Origin: Pseudomonas ceruminis
GTDB lineage: Bacteria; Pseudomonadota; Gammaproteobacteria; Pseudomonadales; Pseudomonadaceae
Assembly (NCBI RefSeq): GCF_021602025.1
Contig: NZ_BQHW01000012.1
Coordinates: 62,001 to 126,000 of the forward strand
Direction of reading: 5' to 3'
Length of the DNA stretch: 64,000 bases
Shown: in pieces, positions 47,766 through 56,864 of the stretch
Layout: each line of letters opens with the position of its first letter
Position numbering within the stretch: the stretch's first letter is position 1
Translations under genes and position numbers: made by a program
Notes under the pieces: generated by a model
Databases searched by the model: none
Told to the model about the DNA's origin: nothing
Seen by the model: only the letters and a program-made list of their open reading frames with translations

Positions 47766-49595
47766 TCACGCCACCGCCGAGATCGCCACGAAATGGCCCG
47801 GCGCAACCTCCCGGTACTGCATGGCGGCGGCCTGGTGCCCGACGGCGTGGATACGGCTAGGCACCGCCTCGCTCATCAGGGTGAACGGCTTGCGCTCTAC
47901 ATTCATGTCCGCCGACGGCACCGCGCTGAGCAGCCGCTGGGTGTACGCATGCCCCGGGTTCTCGAACACGCTGCGCCGTGGCCCGATCTCGACGATCCGC
48001 CCGTGGTACATCACCCCCACCCGATGGCTGACCCGCTCGACCACTGCCATGTCATGGGAGATGAACAGGAAGGCAATGCCCCGCTCCTTCTGCAGGTCCT
48101 GCATCAAGTTGATGACCTGGGCCTGAATCGACACGTCCAGCGCTGACACCGCTTCGTCGGCGATGATCAGCTTGGGAGACAGGGTCAGCGCGCGGGCGAT
48201 GCAGATGCGCTGGCGCTGCCCGCCAGAAAACTCATGGGGGTAGCGTTGCGCATGCTCGGCCCCGAGCCCCACGCGCTCCAGCAACTCCGCCACTTGCCGA
48301 CGCGCGGCGTCCCCCCTGGCAATGCCATGCACCAGCAGCGGCTCCAGCAGGCTCTGCTCGATGGTAAGGCGCGGATTGAGCGACGCATACGGGTCCTGGA
48401 ACACCATCTGCACGTCGCGCCGCAGGGCCTTGAGTTCGGCCCGGTCCAGCGCGCCCACATTCCGCCCCTGAAACAGGATGTTGCCGCCCTGAATCGGCAT
48501 CAGCCCCGCCACCGCCCGGGCGCTGGTGGACTTGCCACAGCCAGACTCGCCCACCAGCGCCAGGGTTTCGCCCGGGTAAATCTGGAAGTCGATCGACTCC
48601 ACCGCATGCACACGGCGCTGAACCTTGCCCAGAATGCCGCCACGCAAGTCGTAGCGAATCGACAGCGACTCAACGCTGAGGATCGGGGCCCCCTGGTAGT
48701 CCGGCGCCCGCGGCGCATCCTGCTGCCCTTGTGCCACCGGCTCGTCGACCAGGGCGAACTTGGCCGGCAGGTCGCTGCCCCGCATCGATCCGATCTTCGG
48801 CACCGCCGCCAGCAACGCCTGGGTGTACGGCTGCCGAGGGTGAAGCAGGACCTCCTTGGCCGCGCCATGTTCGACGGTCTCGCCGCGCTTCATGACCATG
48901 ACATCGTCGGCCACTTCCGCCACCACGCCCATGTCGTGGGTGATAAAGATCACCCCCATGCGCAAGCTGTCCTGCAGTTCCTTGATGATCCGCAGGATCT
49001 GCGCCTGCACGGTAACGTCCAGCGCTGTGGTGGGTTCGTCGGCGATCAGCAAGGTCGGTTCGCACACCAGCGACATGGCGATCATGATGCGCTGGCGCAT
49101 GCCACCGGACAGCTCGTGGGGGTAGCGCCCCATGACCTGCCGGGCATCGGGGATGCGTACCAGGTCGAGCATGCGCAGGGCCTGAGCCTCAGCGCTGGCG
49201 CGGTTGCAGCGCTTGTGCAGGGTGATCGCCTCGACCAGTTGCGCGCCAACCTTGAACACCGGGTTCAGCGAGGTCATCGGTTCCTGAAAGATCATCGACA
49301 TCGCCGAGCCGCGCAGCCGGCGCAACAGCGACTCAGGCGCCGACACCAGGTCGATCAGCGCCCCGTCGCCGGTGCGCAGGTGCATCGAGCCGGACACCAC
49401 GCGGCCACCGGCCCGCCCGATCAGGCCCATCATGGCCATCGAGGTCACCGACTTGCCGGAGCCCGACTCACCGACGATGGCCAGGGTCTGGCCACGGCCG
49501 ACTTCAAAGGACACGTCTCGTACTACGGGGGCCTCGCCATCGCTGCCGAAGGCCACGCTCAGGTTCTCGACCCGAGCGACCAGATTTTCGTTCAT
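47766..49595 (-). CDS. Peptide/nickel-type ABC transporter, fused double ATPase (DppD-DppF)
   Basis: The 609-residue protein contains two complete nucleotide-binding domains. The first (about 1-270) has GESGSGKSVTSMAMMG, LSGGMRQRIMIAMSL and LLIADEPTTALD. The second (about 310-600) has GESGCGKSTSARAVAG, FSGGQRQRICIARAL and LIIADEAVSALD. The last Walker B has DEAVSALD where DEPTSALD is usual. It is the final gene of the importer operon, 15 bases after the lyase gene. Confidence 0.9.
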   Translation of the reverse strand: MNENLVARVENLSVAFGSDGEAPVVRDVSFEVGRGQTLAIVGESGSGKSVTSMAMMGLIGRAGGRVVSGSMHLRTGDGALIDLVSAPESLLRRLRGSAMSMIFQEPMTSLNPVFKVGAQLVEAITLHKRCNRASAEAQALRMLDLVRIPDARQVMGRYPHELSGGMRQRIMIAMSLVCEPTLLIADEPTTALDVTVQAQILRIIKELQDSLRMGVIFITHDMGVVAEVADDVMVMKRGETVEHGAAKEVLLHPRQPYTQALLAAVPKIGSMRGSDLPAKFALVDEPVAQGQQDAPRAPDYQGAPILSVESLSIRYDLRGGILGKVQRRVHAVESIDFQIYPGETLALVGESGCGKSTSARAVAGLMPIQGGNILFQGRNVGALDRAELKALRRDVQMVFQDPYASLNPRLTIEQSLLEPLLVHGIARGDAARRQVAELLERVGLGAEHAQRYPHEFSGGQRQRICIARALTLSPKLIIADEAVSALDVSIQAQVINLMQDLQKERGIAFLFISHDMAVVERVSHRVGVMYHGRIVEIGPRRSVFENPGHAYTQRLLSAVPSADMNVERKPFTLMSEAVPSRIHAVGHQAAAMQYREVAPGHFVAISAVA

Positions 49596-49609
49596 CAGGA
49601 AAACCTCCT

Positions 49610-51115
49610 TCAGTCGACGATCCGCGCCACGGCGGCATCCAGCGCGGCCCGGGCACCGGCGACCTTGCCCAGGTGGGCGGCGACCCATTGGCGGTCCTGC
49701 GCCAGCTCATCCTGGGCGACCGTCAGCAAGCGACGCACCTCGGCAGGGCCGACGCCACCGACAGAGATACGGGTTTCCACGAAGGTACGCGGGTTCAGTG
49801 CATCACGCACCTGCGCATCGGTATAGCCCAGGGCAGAACCGATGGTCTCCTCCGAAGCCTGATCCAGCGCCGCACCGGTCACCTGCTGCGGCGTCACCCC
49901 CGCGGCCAGGCAGTTACGCACAAGCCGCGCGACCACATGGTGTACCTGGCGGAAGCTGATGCCACGCTCACGCACAATGATATCGGCCAGGTTGCTCGCG
50001 GTGCACCAGCTGCCCGACAGCAGCTCGCCCATGCGCGCCTCATGCACCTTCAGGGTTTCGAGGATGCCGGTGAACAAATCGAGCATACCTTCGGTCACCT
50101 CCAGCGCGCGCTGGATCAACGGCAGGTCGCGCATGGCCTGGTCGCCTGTGCCTTCGGCGCGGAAGGTTGCCAGTGCGGTGCTCAGCCAGGTCACGGATTC
50201 GCCGGCGGCCTTCTTGATGGTCTCCAGGCCCGACGGGTTCTTCTTCTGCGGGAAGATGCTGCTGGTGCCGCAGTAACTGTCATCACTCTCGACCGTGGCG
50301 AACTCGACACTCGACCAGAGGTGCAGGTCGGTGGCCAGGTCGTTGAGGTCGGCCATGATGAACGACAGCGCGCCAATGGCCTCGGCTGCGTACCAGGCTT
50401 CGCGGCCCAGCTTGGAGTTTTCCACCAGGCTGTCGAAGCCCAGCAGCTCGGTGGTGCGGTTGCGGTCCAGCGGCCACGAGGTGCCGGCCAGCCCCACCGC
50501 GCCCAGCGGGTTGCGGTTGACCCGGGCGTAGGCCTGGGCCAGGCGGCTGAAACTGTCATGCAGGCGGGTGCTGAAGCTCAGCAGGTAATGGCCGAACACC
50601 CACGGCTGGGCATGCTGCATGTGGGTGTAGCCCGGCATGATGGTATCGGCGTGGCGCGAGGCCTGCTGGATCAGCGCGTCCTGGAAGCCATTGATGCGCC
50701 CCAGCACTGCCAGGATGCGTTTGCGATCGTACAGGCGGCGCACCGTGGCGCCCTGGTCGATGCGGCTACGCCCGGTGTGCATCTGGCCGGCGTTGTCTTC
50801 GCCGATGCGGGCGAACAGGTAGGATTCGACCTGCAACAGGAAGCTGCCCTTTCTGACATCGAAGGGGAAGTCGGAGGCAGACAGCTCGCGGATCTTGCGC
50901 AGCTCGGCGAGGATCGACTGGCCCACCGGGCGGGCAAGAATCTGCTGCTCGACGAGCATGACCGTGTGCGCCAGGTCGACCTCGATGAACTCGTGAAACT
51001 GGCGAATTTCGGTATCCAGGGCCGGGATGTCATGGTATTTCACCATCCGCTCGGCGGCCGGGGCGCTCAGGCGGGCATCGGTCAGCAGGGTTTCGTGTAC
51101 TTGTGCTTTGGACAT
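49610..51115 (-). CDS. Argininosuccinate lyase-like C-N lyase
   Basis: The 501-residue member of the fumarase/aspartase superfamily keeps the signature GTSSIFPQKKNPSG, with the catalytic Ser region, and GYTHMQHAQP. It differs from housekeeping ArgH at a substrate-contact motif: GRSRIDQ replaces the family's GRSRNDQ. It is longer than typical ArgH (about 460) and lies inside an ABC importer operon instead of arginine genes. I infer cleavage of an imported N-substituted aspartate to fumarate and an amine; EDDS and iminodisuccinate lyases are known relatives of this fold. The exact substrate is open. Start at MSKAQVHE. Confidence 0.75.
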   Translation of the reverse strand: MSKAQVHETLLTDARLSAPAAERMVKYHDIPALDTEIRQFHEFIEVDLAHTVMLVEQQILARPVGQSILAELRKIRELSASDFPFDVRKGSFLLQVESYLFARIGEDNAGQMHTGRSRIDQGATVRRLYDRKRILAVLGRINGFQDALIQQASRHADTIMPGYTHMQHAQPWVFGHYLLSFSTRLHDSFSRLAQAYARVNRNPLGAVGLAGTSWPLDRNRTTELLGFDSLVENSKLGREAWYAAEAIGALSFIMADLNDLATDLHLWSSVEFATVESDDSYCGTSSIFPQKKNPSGLETIKKAAGESVTWLSTALATFRAEGTGDQAMRDLPLIQRALEVTEGMLDLFTGILETLKVHEARMGELLSGSWCTASNLADIIVRERGISFRQVHHVVARLVRNCLAAGVTPQQVTGAALDQASEETIGSALGYTDAQVRDALNPRTFVETRISVGGVGPAEVRRLLTVAQDELAQDRQWVAAHLGKVAGARAALDAAVARIVD

Positions 51116-51129
51116 GGTCGTATCACCGC

Positions 51130-52701
51130 TCAATTCAGTTGTGCATTCTTGAAATCGATGGTCCCTTCGTAATCGACGGCGAGACCTTTCATACCTTTGC
51201 GTAGCCCGATGATCTGTTCCTGGTCGAACAGCGGCAGGCTGTTGGGATCTTTCTCCCAGAGGATTTGCTGGATCTGCCCGTAGAAGCCCATGCGCTTGTG
51301 CTCATCCAGCTCACGGGCGGCCTGTTGCAGCAGGCTGTCCACCTCGGGGTTGCTGTAGCCGGTCAGGTTCTGTGGGTCCCCGGTCACCAGCTTGCGTCGC
51401 AGGCGGATGTCCGCATCGGAAATGCCGGTGCCCAGCAGCCACATGTCGGCATCGTTGGAACCCTTGCCCGTGCCTTTGCCTGGCTCAGGGCGATACAGGC
51501 TCTTCTGATAGGTGGCCCACTCCCAGACCTTGAACTCGGTCTTGAGGCCTACCGCGTTGAGGTAGCCCTGGACCACCTCGGCCACTTGACGGTCCTTGGT
51601 GTAGCGCCCGGCCGGGGTCCACATCACCACGGTGCCGGGGAAGCCACCGGGGTAGACCTGCTCGATCAGTTGCCGGGCTGCGGCTGGGTCGTACTTCACC
51701 GGCGCAAAGGTACGGCGCGCCTGGGTCCCTTCCGGGAACGGGCTGGTCGGCACCTTGCCGTAGCCCAGCAACACCTTGTTCACCAGGGCATCGCGGTCGA
51801 TCGCCATGTTCACCGCCTGGCGCATGCGCACGTCATCGAACGGCGGGCGGGTCAGGTTCAGCTCGAAAAACACCTGGAAGGTGCTCGGCACCCGCAGCAG
51901 GTCCGACTTGTTCAGCGCCTTGAGTTCGATCGCCGCTTCCGGCGACAGGTCGGCGGCCACATCGGCATTGCGGGTGCGCAGTTCGATGACCCGCGAGGAG
52001 TCCTCACGCACAGGGCGGAACACGAGCTTTTCCGGTTTACCGGGGGTGCCGAAGAAGTCAGGGTTTCTGACGATCACGGTGTGGTCGTTGGGGATCCAGC
52101 GCTCGAACTGGTAAGGCCCTGTGCCGACCGGATGGTGCCCATAGGCCCGCCCATAGCGGGCTACCGCCGCCGGGCTGCTGATCGAGGACGACGGCTTGGC
52201 CAGCAGCTCGAGCATGGTCGGCGACGGGTTGGCGGTGGTGATGCGGACTTGGTCGGGCGCCAGCGCCTCGACCGAGACGATGTCGGTGTAGTAGGACCTG
52301 TGCGGCGAGCCCAGGCGGGCATCGCGAATGCGGTCCAGGTTGAACTTCACCGCTTGTGCGTCGAAATCGGTACCGTCGTGAAATTTCACCCCTTGGCGCA
52401 GGGTGAAGGTCCACTGACGGCCGTCGTCGGAACGGGTCCAGGACAGGGCCAGGTCAGGGACCACGTGGTCACGTTCCTGGCCCTCCCAGTTCACCAGGCG
52501 GTTGAACAGATGGTCGAGCACGTTGTAGGACGGGACGCTGCGGGAAACCGCCGGGTCCAGGGTGTCGATGTCCGAACCCTGCACGAAGGTCAGGGTTTGC
52601 AGGTCCTGCGCGCTGGCTGCAACCGGGCCGAGCGCCGAGCATCCGAGGACACCCAGCAGCAAACCACGGACGAGCTGTGCCTTGAAGCCTGTACGCTCCA
52701 T
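51130..52701 (-). CDS. Peptide/nickel-type ABC substrate-binding protein (SBP_bac_5)
   Basis: About 523 residues with a signal peptide (GPVAASAQDL) and the cluster C pattern LTFVQGSDIDTLDPAVSR, DLALSWTRSDDGRQWTFTLR, GVKFHDGTDFDAQAVKFNLDR and MRQAVNMAIDRDALVNKVL. The start is taken at MERTGFKAQ after GCGAGAAAAG; ATG 52719 is possible. It captures the ligand in the periplasm and lies between the permeases and the lyase. Members of this class bind peptides, nickel complexes or aminopolycarboxylates such as EDTA. Confidence 0.88.
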   Translation of the reverse strand: MERTGFKAQLVRGLLLGVLGCSALGPVAASAQDLQTLTFVQGSDIDTLDPAVSRSVPSYNVLDHLFNRLVNWEGQERDHVVPDLALSWTRSDDGRQWTFTLRQGVKFHDGTDFDAQAVKFNLDRIRDARLGSPHRSYYTDIVSVEALAPDQVRITTANPSPTMLELLAKPSSSISSPAAVARYGRAYGHHPVGTGPYQFERWIPNDHTVIVRNPDFFGTPGKPEKLVFRPVREDSSRVIELRTRNADVAADLSPEAAIELKALNKSDLLRVPSTFQVFFELNLTRPPFDDVRMRQAVNMAIDRDALVNKVLLGYGKVPTSPFPEGTQARRTFAPVKYDPAAARQLIEQVYPGGFPGTVVMWTPAGRYTKDRQVAEVVQGYLNAVGLKTEFKVWEWATYQKSLYRPEPGKGTGKGSNDADMWLLGTGISDADIRLRRKLVTGDPQNLTGYSNPEVDSLLQQAARELDEHKRMGFYGQIQQILWEKDPNSLPLFDQEQIIGLRKGMKGLAVDYEGTIDFKNAQLN

Positions 52702-52763
52702 GATCTTTTCTCGCTTCATAAGGTTTCGTACCACCCGGCGCGACCAAGCCGCGCCGGTGACAG

Positions 52764-53624
52764 TCAGGATTTGCGTGACTTCGGGTCGATGAAATCGCGC
52801 AGTGCATCACCCACGATGTTGAAGCTCAGGATGGTCAGTACCAGCGCGCATCCGGGAGCAATCAGCACATAGGGGTGGGTAGTCAGCAAGGGCCTCGACT
52901 CGGCGATCATTGCGCCCCACTCCGGCGTCGGCGGGGGTGGCCCAAGGCCGAGGAAGCTCAAGCCGGAGCCGATCAGGATGGCTTCGGCGAGCGATACCGT
53001 GGCCTGGATGATCACCAGCGAACCGATGTTGGGCAGGATGTGCACCCGCAACAGGCGCAAATCGCTCACCCCGATGGATTTCGACGCCAGCACGAACTCG
53101 CGCTTGGCCAGGGCCATGACCGGCCCGGCGAAAAACCGCACGTAGATCGGAATACTGGAGATCGCGATGGCCAGCGTCAGGCTGAGGATGCTGTTGCCGG
53201 CCACGGTGATCACCAGGATCGCCACCAGGGTGCGAGGGAATGCGATCATCGAATCCATGACCCGCATGACCAGCCCCGAGATCGGGCCATTGTAGTAACC
53301 GCACCCTGCCCCGACCGCGACCCCCACCAGCATCGCGGTGCCGACACTGGCCACCGCAACAATCAGGGTAATCCGTGCGCCCCAGAGCACACGCCCGAGC
53401 AGGTCGCGGCCAAGTTGGTCAGTACCCAGCCAGAATTCGGAGCCTGGCGGGACCAGTGACTGCGACAGGTTGATCCGGGTAACCGCGTCCCAGTCGAAAA
53501 ACAGCGGCGCGAACACCGCCGCGGCCACCATCAGCAGGATCACCACCGTCGCACTGAGTGCAAACCAGCGCTTTCTGGCGATCAGAAAGCCGATGAAGTT
53601 CAGGCGCCGCACGTTCCGAGGCAT
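52764..53624 (-). CDS. ABC transporter permease, DppC type
   Basis: The 286-residue permease has an N-terminal helix (about 17-40), a periplasmic OppC_N segment with LGTDQLGRDLLGRVLWGARI, and the EAA loop region FVLASKSIGVSDLRLLRVHILPN. The start is at MPRNVRRLNF, 10 bases after the DppB stop. It pairs with the preceding DppB-type subunit. Confidence 0.9.
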   Translation of the reverse strand: MPRNVRRLNFIGFLIARKRWFALSATVVILLMVAAAVFAPLFFDWDAVTRINLSQSLVPPGSEFWLGTDQLGRDLLGRVLWGARITLIVAVASVGTAMLVGVAVGAGCGYYNGPISGLVMRVMDSMIAFPRTLVAILVITVAGNSILSLTLAIAISSIPIYVRFFAGPVMALAKREFVLASKSIGVSDLRLLRVHILPNIGSLVIIQATVSLAEAILIGSGLSFLGLGPPPPTPEWGAMIAESRPLLTTHPYVLIAPGCALVLTILSFNIVGDALRDFIDPKSRKS

Positions 53625-53634
53625 GGGCCGGGCC

Positions 53635-54555
53635 TCAGTTGTAGGTGATGCGAGGGTCGAGGATGCCATATGCAAGATCCACAATGAGGTTGACGACAAC
53701 GACCAGCGCGGCGAATACCAATACAGTTCCTTGAACCACATAGATATCACGGGCCATGATCGCATCTATCAGGAAGCGTCCCATGCCGGGCCAGGCAAAC
53801 ACGGTTTCGACAATTACCGCGCCACCGAGCAAACGTCCGAAGTCCATCCCGAATACCGTTACCAACGGAATAGCGGCATTGGAAAGTGCATGTTTCAGGA
53901 CAACTTTATAATTGGGCACGCCTTTGGCGTAGGCCGTTCTTATATAGTCTTCCTTCAATACATCCATCATGGTTGAACGGGCGAGCCTGGAAAACGTCGC
54001 TACATAGGGCAGGCCCAGGGTCACGGCCGGCAATATCAGGTGCTGAAAGCCCCCGCGGCCGGTGGGTGGCAACCATCCGAGGCTGGCGGAGAACACCGAC
54101 ATCAGGATCAGCCCGAGCAAAAAGCCCGGCATCGAGATGCCCAGCACCGCCAGGGTGGTCAACGCGCTGTCGAGCACGCCCCGTGGCCGCAGCGCCGCTA
54201 TGATGCCCAGGGGCACACCAATGAGGACCGCGAGCAGCATCCCGGCTGCCGTCAGCTCAAGCGTCGCCGGCAATGTCCTGGCGATGCCCTCAAGGACCGG
54301 GGTGAAGGTCTGGAAGGATTCGCCCAGGTCGCCGGTGGCCACTTTCTTCACGTAAATCAGGTACTGGGAAACCAAGGGCTTGTCCAACCCATAGTTTTGC
54401 CGTATCTGCGCAACGTCCGCTTCTGTGGCATCCGGACCCGCCGCCAACCTGGCCGGGTCGCCCGGAATAAAATGCAGGACGAGAAAGACCACAATCGAGA
54501 CACCCAACAACATGGGCAGCAGGAGTAATATCCTGCGGATTGCATAATTAAGCAC
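53635..54555 (-). CDS. ABC transporter permease, DppB type
   Basis: The 306-residue permease opens with MLNYAIRRILLLLPMLLGVS and has VFLVLHFIPGDPARLAAG, QTFTPVLEGIARTLPATLEL and the EAA motif DYIRTAYAKGVPNYKVVLKHALSNA. It is the first gene of the importer operon, so its upstream region (54556-54740) carries the promoter shared with the divergent LysR regulator. Confidence 0.9.
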   Translation of the reverse strand: MLNYAIRRILLLLPMLLGVSIVVFLVLHFIPGDPARLAAGPDATEADVAQIRQNYGLDKPLVSQYLIYVKKVATGDLGESFQTFTPVLEGIARTLPATLELTAAGMLLAVLIGVPLGIIAALRPRGVLDSALTTLAVLGISMPGFLLGLILMSVFSASLGWLPPTGRGGFQHLILPAVTLGLPYVATFSRLARSTMMDVLKEDYIRTAYAKGVPNYKVVLKHALSNAAIPLVTVFGMDFGRLLGGAVIVETVFAWPGMGRFLIDAIMARDIYVVQGTVLVFAALVVVVNLIVDLAYGILDPRITYN

Positions 54556-54591
54556 GATCAGCCCCTATTGTTTTAATTAACGGCGTTCATC

Positions 54592-54697
54592 TGCAAGTGT
54601 TGCAAATTGTTATCTGCCAACACCTGAACAAATCATCGCATGTCATGAAAACATCGCAATACGGCAAGGGGTTGGACGCACATAACAAAATGTTATG
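54592..54697. promoter_or_regulatory. Divergent regulatory region with two palindromes (probable LysR sites)
   Basis: TGCAA-GTG-TTGCA (54592-54604) and CATAAC-AAAAT-GTTATG (54681-54697) are perfect inverted repeats. The second contains ATAAC-N5-GTTAT, consistent with a T-N11-A LysR box, and lies 44 bases before the LysR start. The first lies 37 bases upstream of the permease start. Confidence 0.6.
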
Positions 54698-54740
54698 CTG
54701 GCGGCGCTACCTCCCCGCATCGCCCTCGCCGAGACCGAAG

Positions 54741-55637
54741 ATGAAACTCAATCCGCGCCAGCTAGAAGCCTTTCGCACCGTCATGCTCACGGGCAGCATG
54801 ACCATCGCCGCAGAAAGCCTCCGGGTCTCTCAGCCTGCGGTCAGCCGGCTGATCCGCGACCTGGAAGTGGGCCTTTCGCTACGCCTGTTCCGCCGTGAAG
54901 GCAATCGCCTGATACCCAGCACCGAAGCGCAGTTCCTGTATGCCGAGGTGGACAAGTTCTACCAGGGTATCGAGCGCATCGAGCGGGTCGCCGAGGACCT
55001 CATGACCCTGCGTACCGGCACTCTACGCATCGGCTCGATGAGTGCGCTGGGCCTGACCGTGGTGGCCGAGGGCACGCGGCGGTTCGTGCATGAACGCCCC
55101 GGGGTGAGAACCTCACTGGATGTGCGCAACTCCATGAGCGTGCTTGAACTGACTTCGGCGAACCAGCTGGATATCGGCTTTGTGCAGGTGCCAGCGGGCG
55201 ATTACCCGGGCCTGCAACTGGTCCCGATGCCCAAGGTGGATGCGGTGTGCGTGCTACGCAGCGATGATCCGCTGGCCGAAAAGCAGGTGCTCAGCCTCGA
55301 GGACCTGCGTGGCCAGCGCCTGATCTCGCTGAACCCCAACAACCCTCTGCAGCGCCGCCTCGATGCCGCACTGGAGTCACGCGCAGTGGTGGGTGCCAGC
55401 TCGGTCGACACCACCTCGGCGCACTTCGCCTGCAACATGGTCTCGGGCGGCTTCGGCATGACCGTGTGTGATCCGTTCACCGCGTCGTATTCGAAGTACC
55501 CGGGGATTACCTTTCGCAAGCTTGAGCAGTCCATCCCTTTTGAGGTGTCGATGGTGTTTCCCGGGCACCAACAGCGCTCCAAGCTGGCGTGGGATTTCAT
55601 GGGGATCATGGAGAAGATCTTCAAAGCGCCCCTGTAA
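54741..55637 (+). CDS. LysR-family transcriptional regulator
   Basis: The 298-residue protein has the winged-helix LNPRQLEAFRTVMLTGSMTIAAESLRVSQPAVSRLIRDLE and a periplasmic-binding-like effector domain from about residue 90 (TGTLRIGSMSALGLTVVAEG). It is divergent from the importer/lyase operon over two palindromes and most probably controls it, perhaps with the transported compound as inducer. Similar domain order occurs in opine-catabolism regulators of the LysR family. Confidence 0.88.
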   Translation: MKLNPRQLEAFRTVMLTGSMTIAAESLRVSQPAVSRLIRDLEVGLSLRLFRREGNRLIPSTEAQFLYAEVDKFYQGIERIERVAEDLMTLRTGTLRIGSMSALGLTVVAEGTRRFVHERPGVRTSLDVRNSMSVLELTSANQLDIGFVQVPAGDYPGLQLVPMPKVDAVCVLRSDDPLAEKQVLSLEDLRGQRLISLNPNNPLQRRLDAALESRAVVGASSVDTTSAHFACNMVSGGFGMTVCDPFTASYSKYPGITFRKLEQSIPFEVSMVFPGHQQRSKLAWDFMGIMEKIFKAPL

Positions 55638-55751
55638 AGGGCCTGTGCATCTGCTGCTGCCGACAGCCGGACATCAATTTCGGAAACGGACTACATCAAT
55701 GAACACCAACGCCCTGCTAGGTTGGCGAAAAAACCTGGGGGTAGTACTCGC

Positions 55752-56216
55752 ATGGTCATGGATTACCGTCGTATCGGTCTCGTCATCGGCTTGCTATTAC
55801 TGACAGCACCGTCACTGGCTGAGCCACTCACGGCCGAAGCGGCTCGCACAATGGCTGCCGCCGCCGAGCGCGCTGCCCGTGCCCAGGGCTTTGCCATTGT
55901 CATCAGCATTGTCGACAGCCATGGCAACCTCAAACACTTCCATCGCATGGATGGCGCCAGCACCCGCAGCATACAGGTCGCTCAGCTCAAAGCCTCGACC
56001 TCGGCCCGCTTCCCGCTCTCGTCCACATCGCACGCACAACAAGATGCCGCACATCCGGCACACCCCTACTCGTCACTGCCGGGTATTACGCTGCTTAGGG
56101 GTGGTTTACCGATCATGGATACGAACGGCCAACCTATCGGCGGCATCGGCATCAGCGGCGCAACGCCCGAACTGGACACCCAATTTGCCCAGATAGCGCT
56201 GGAGGGAGATGCCTGA
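55752..56216 (+). CDS. Secreted HbpS/GlcG-family protein
   Basis: About 154 residues with a signal peptide (GLVIGLLLLTAPSLAEP) and the HbpS/GlcG domain: LTAEAARTMAAAAERAARAQ, IVDSHGNLKHFHRMDGAS, and LPIMDTNGQPIGGIGISGA. Members bind haem or corrinoids, and many are of unknown function. ATG 55752 is chosen; ATG 55758 is equally near. It follows the LysR gene in the same direction, with a 114-base gap, and may belong to the accessory module. Confidence 0.78.
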   Translation: MVMDYRRIGLVIGLLLLTAPSLAEPLTAEAARTMAAAAERAARAQGFAIVISIVDSHGNLKHFHRMDGASTRSIQVAQLKASTSARFPLSSTSHAQQDAAHPAHPYSSLPGITLLRGGLPIMDTNGQPIGGIGISGATPELDTQFAQIALEGDA

Positions 56217-56244
56217 GTGGTGGAGGCATCGTTTTGGGGCACAT

Positions 56245-56277
56245 AAAAAAACCCAAGGCAGGTGCCTTGGGTTTTTT
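56245..56277. terminator. Bidirectional rho-independent terminator
   Basis: CCCAAGGCA (56252-56260) pairs with TGCCTTGGG (56263-56271) around GG. An A-run precedes and a T-run follows, so it can stop transcription from the HbpS-like gene and from ssb, which converge here. Confidence 0.9.
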
Positions 56278-56303
56278 ACTGCAGCGACTCGCTACCGCTC
56301 TGA

Positions 56304-56855
56304 TCAGAACGGAATATCGTCATCAAAGCTGTCAAAGTCAGCCGCCGGCTGCGGCGCAGGCTGTTGCGGCGCTGGGCGCTGCTGGGACTGTTGCGGGCGC
56401 GGGGCCTGCTGGCGTTGTTGCGGGGCCTGGTTGTATTGCTGCTGGCCACCCTGGTTGTAGTTATTACCACCACCCTGGTTGTACTGGTCGCCGCCACCTT
56501 GCTGGTTCTGCGGACGGCTGCCAAGCAGCTGCATGGTGCCCTGCATGTCGACGATGATTTCAGTGGTGTAGCGCTTGATACCGTCTTTTTCCCACTCACG
56601 GGTCTGCAGCTTGCCTTCGATGTACACCTGCGAACCCTTGCGCAGGTACTCGCCGGCGATTTCGGCAACCTTGCCGAACAGCGACACACGGTGCCACTCG
56701 GTACGCTCGACCTTCTGGCCCGACTGCTTGTCGGTCCACTGCTCGCTGGTAGCCAGGCTCAGGTTGGTCACGGCGTTACCGTTGGGCAGGTAGCGGACTT
56801 CGGGATCCTGGCCACAGGTGCCGACCAGAATGACTTTGTTAACCCCACGGGCCAT
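56304..56855 (-). CDS. ssb: Single-stranded DNA-binding protein
   Basis: The 183-residue protein has an OB fold in the first ~115 residues ([39 protein letters not shown]), a Gln/Gly/Asn/Pro-rich linker, and the acidic tip [10 protein letters not shown] that recruits replication and repair proteins. It is 9 bases downstream of an MFS gene on the same strand and near uvrA, the conserved ssb-uvrA neighbourhood. Confidence 0.96.
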   Translation of the reverse strand: MARGVNKVILVGTCGQDPEVRYLPNGNAVTNLSLATSEQWTDKQSGQKVERTEWHRVSLFGKVAEIAGEYLRKGSQVYIEGKLQTREWEKDGIKRYTTEIIVDMQGTMQLLGSRPQNQQGGGDQYNQGGGNNYNQGGQQQYNQAPQQRQQAPRPQQSQQRPAPQQPAPQPAADFDSFDDDIPF

Positions 56856-56864
56856 AACGTTCTC

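Noticed and set aside
48234-49826. 530-codon plus-strand frame opposite the ABC ATPase
   Set aside because: Antisense shadow of two clear nucleotide-binding domains.
49610-51115. Housekeeping argH
   Set aside because: It is in an importer operon, has SRID in place of SRND and extra length; the true argH is expected elsewhere.
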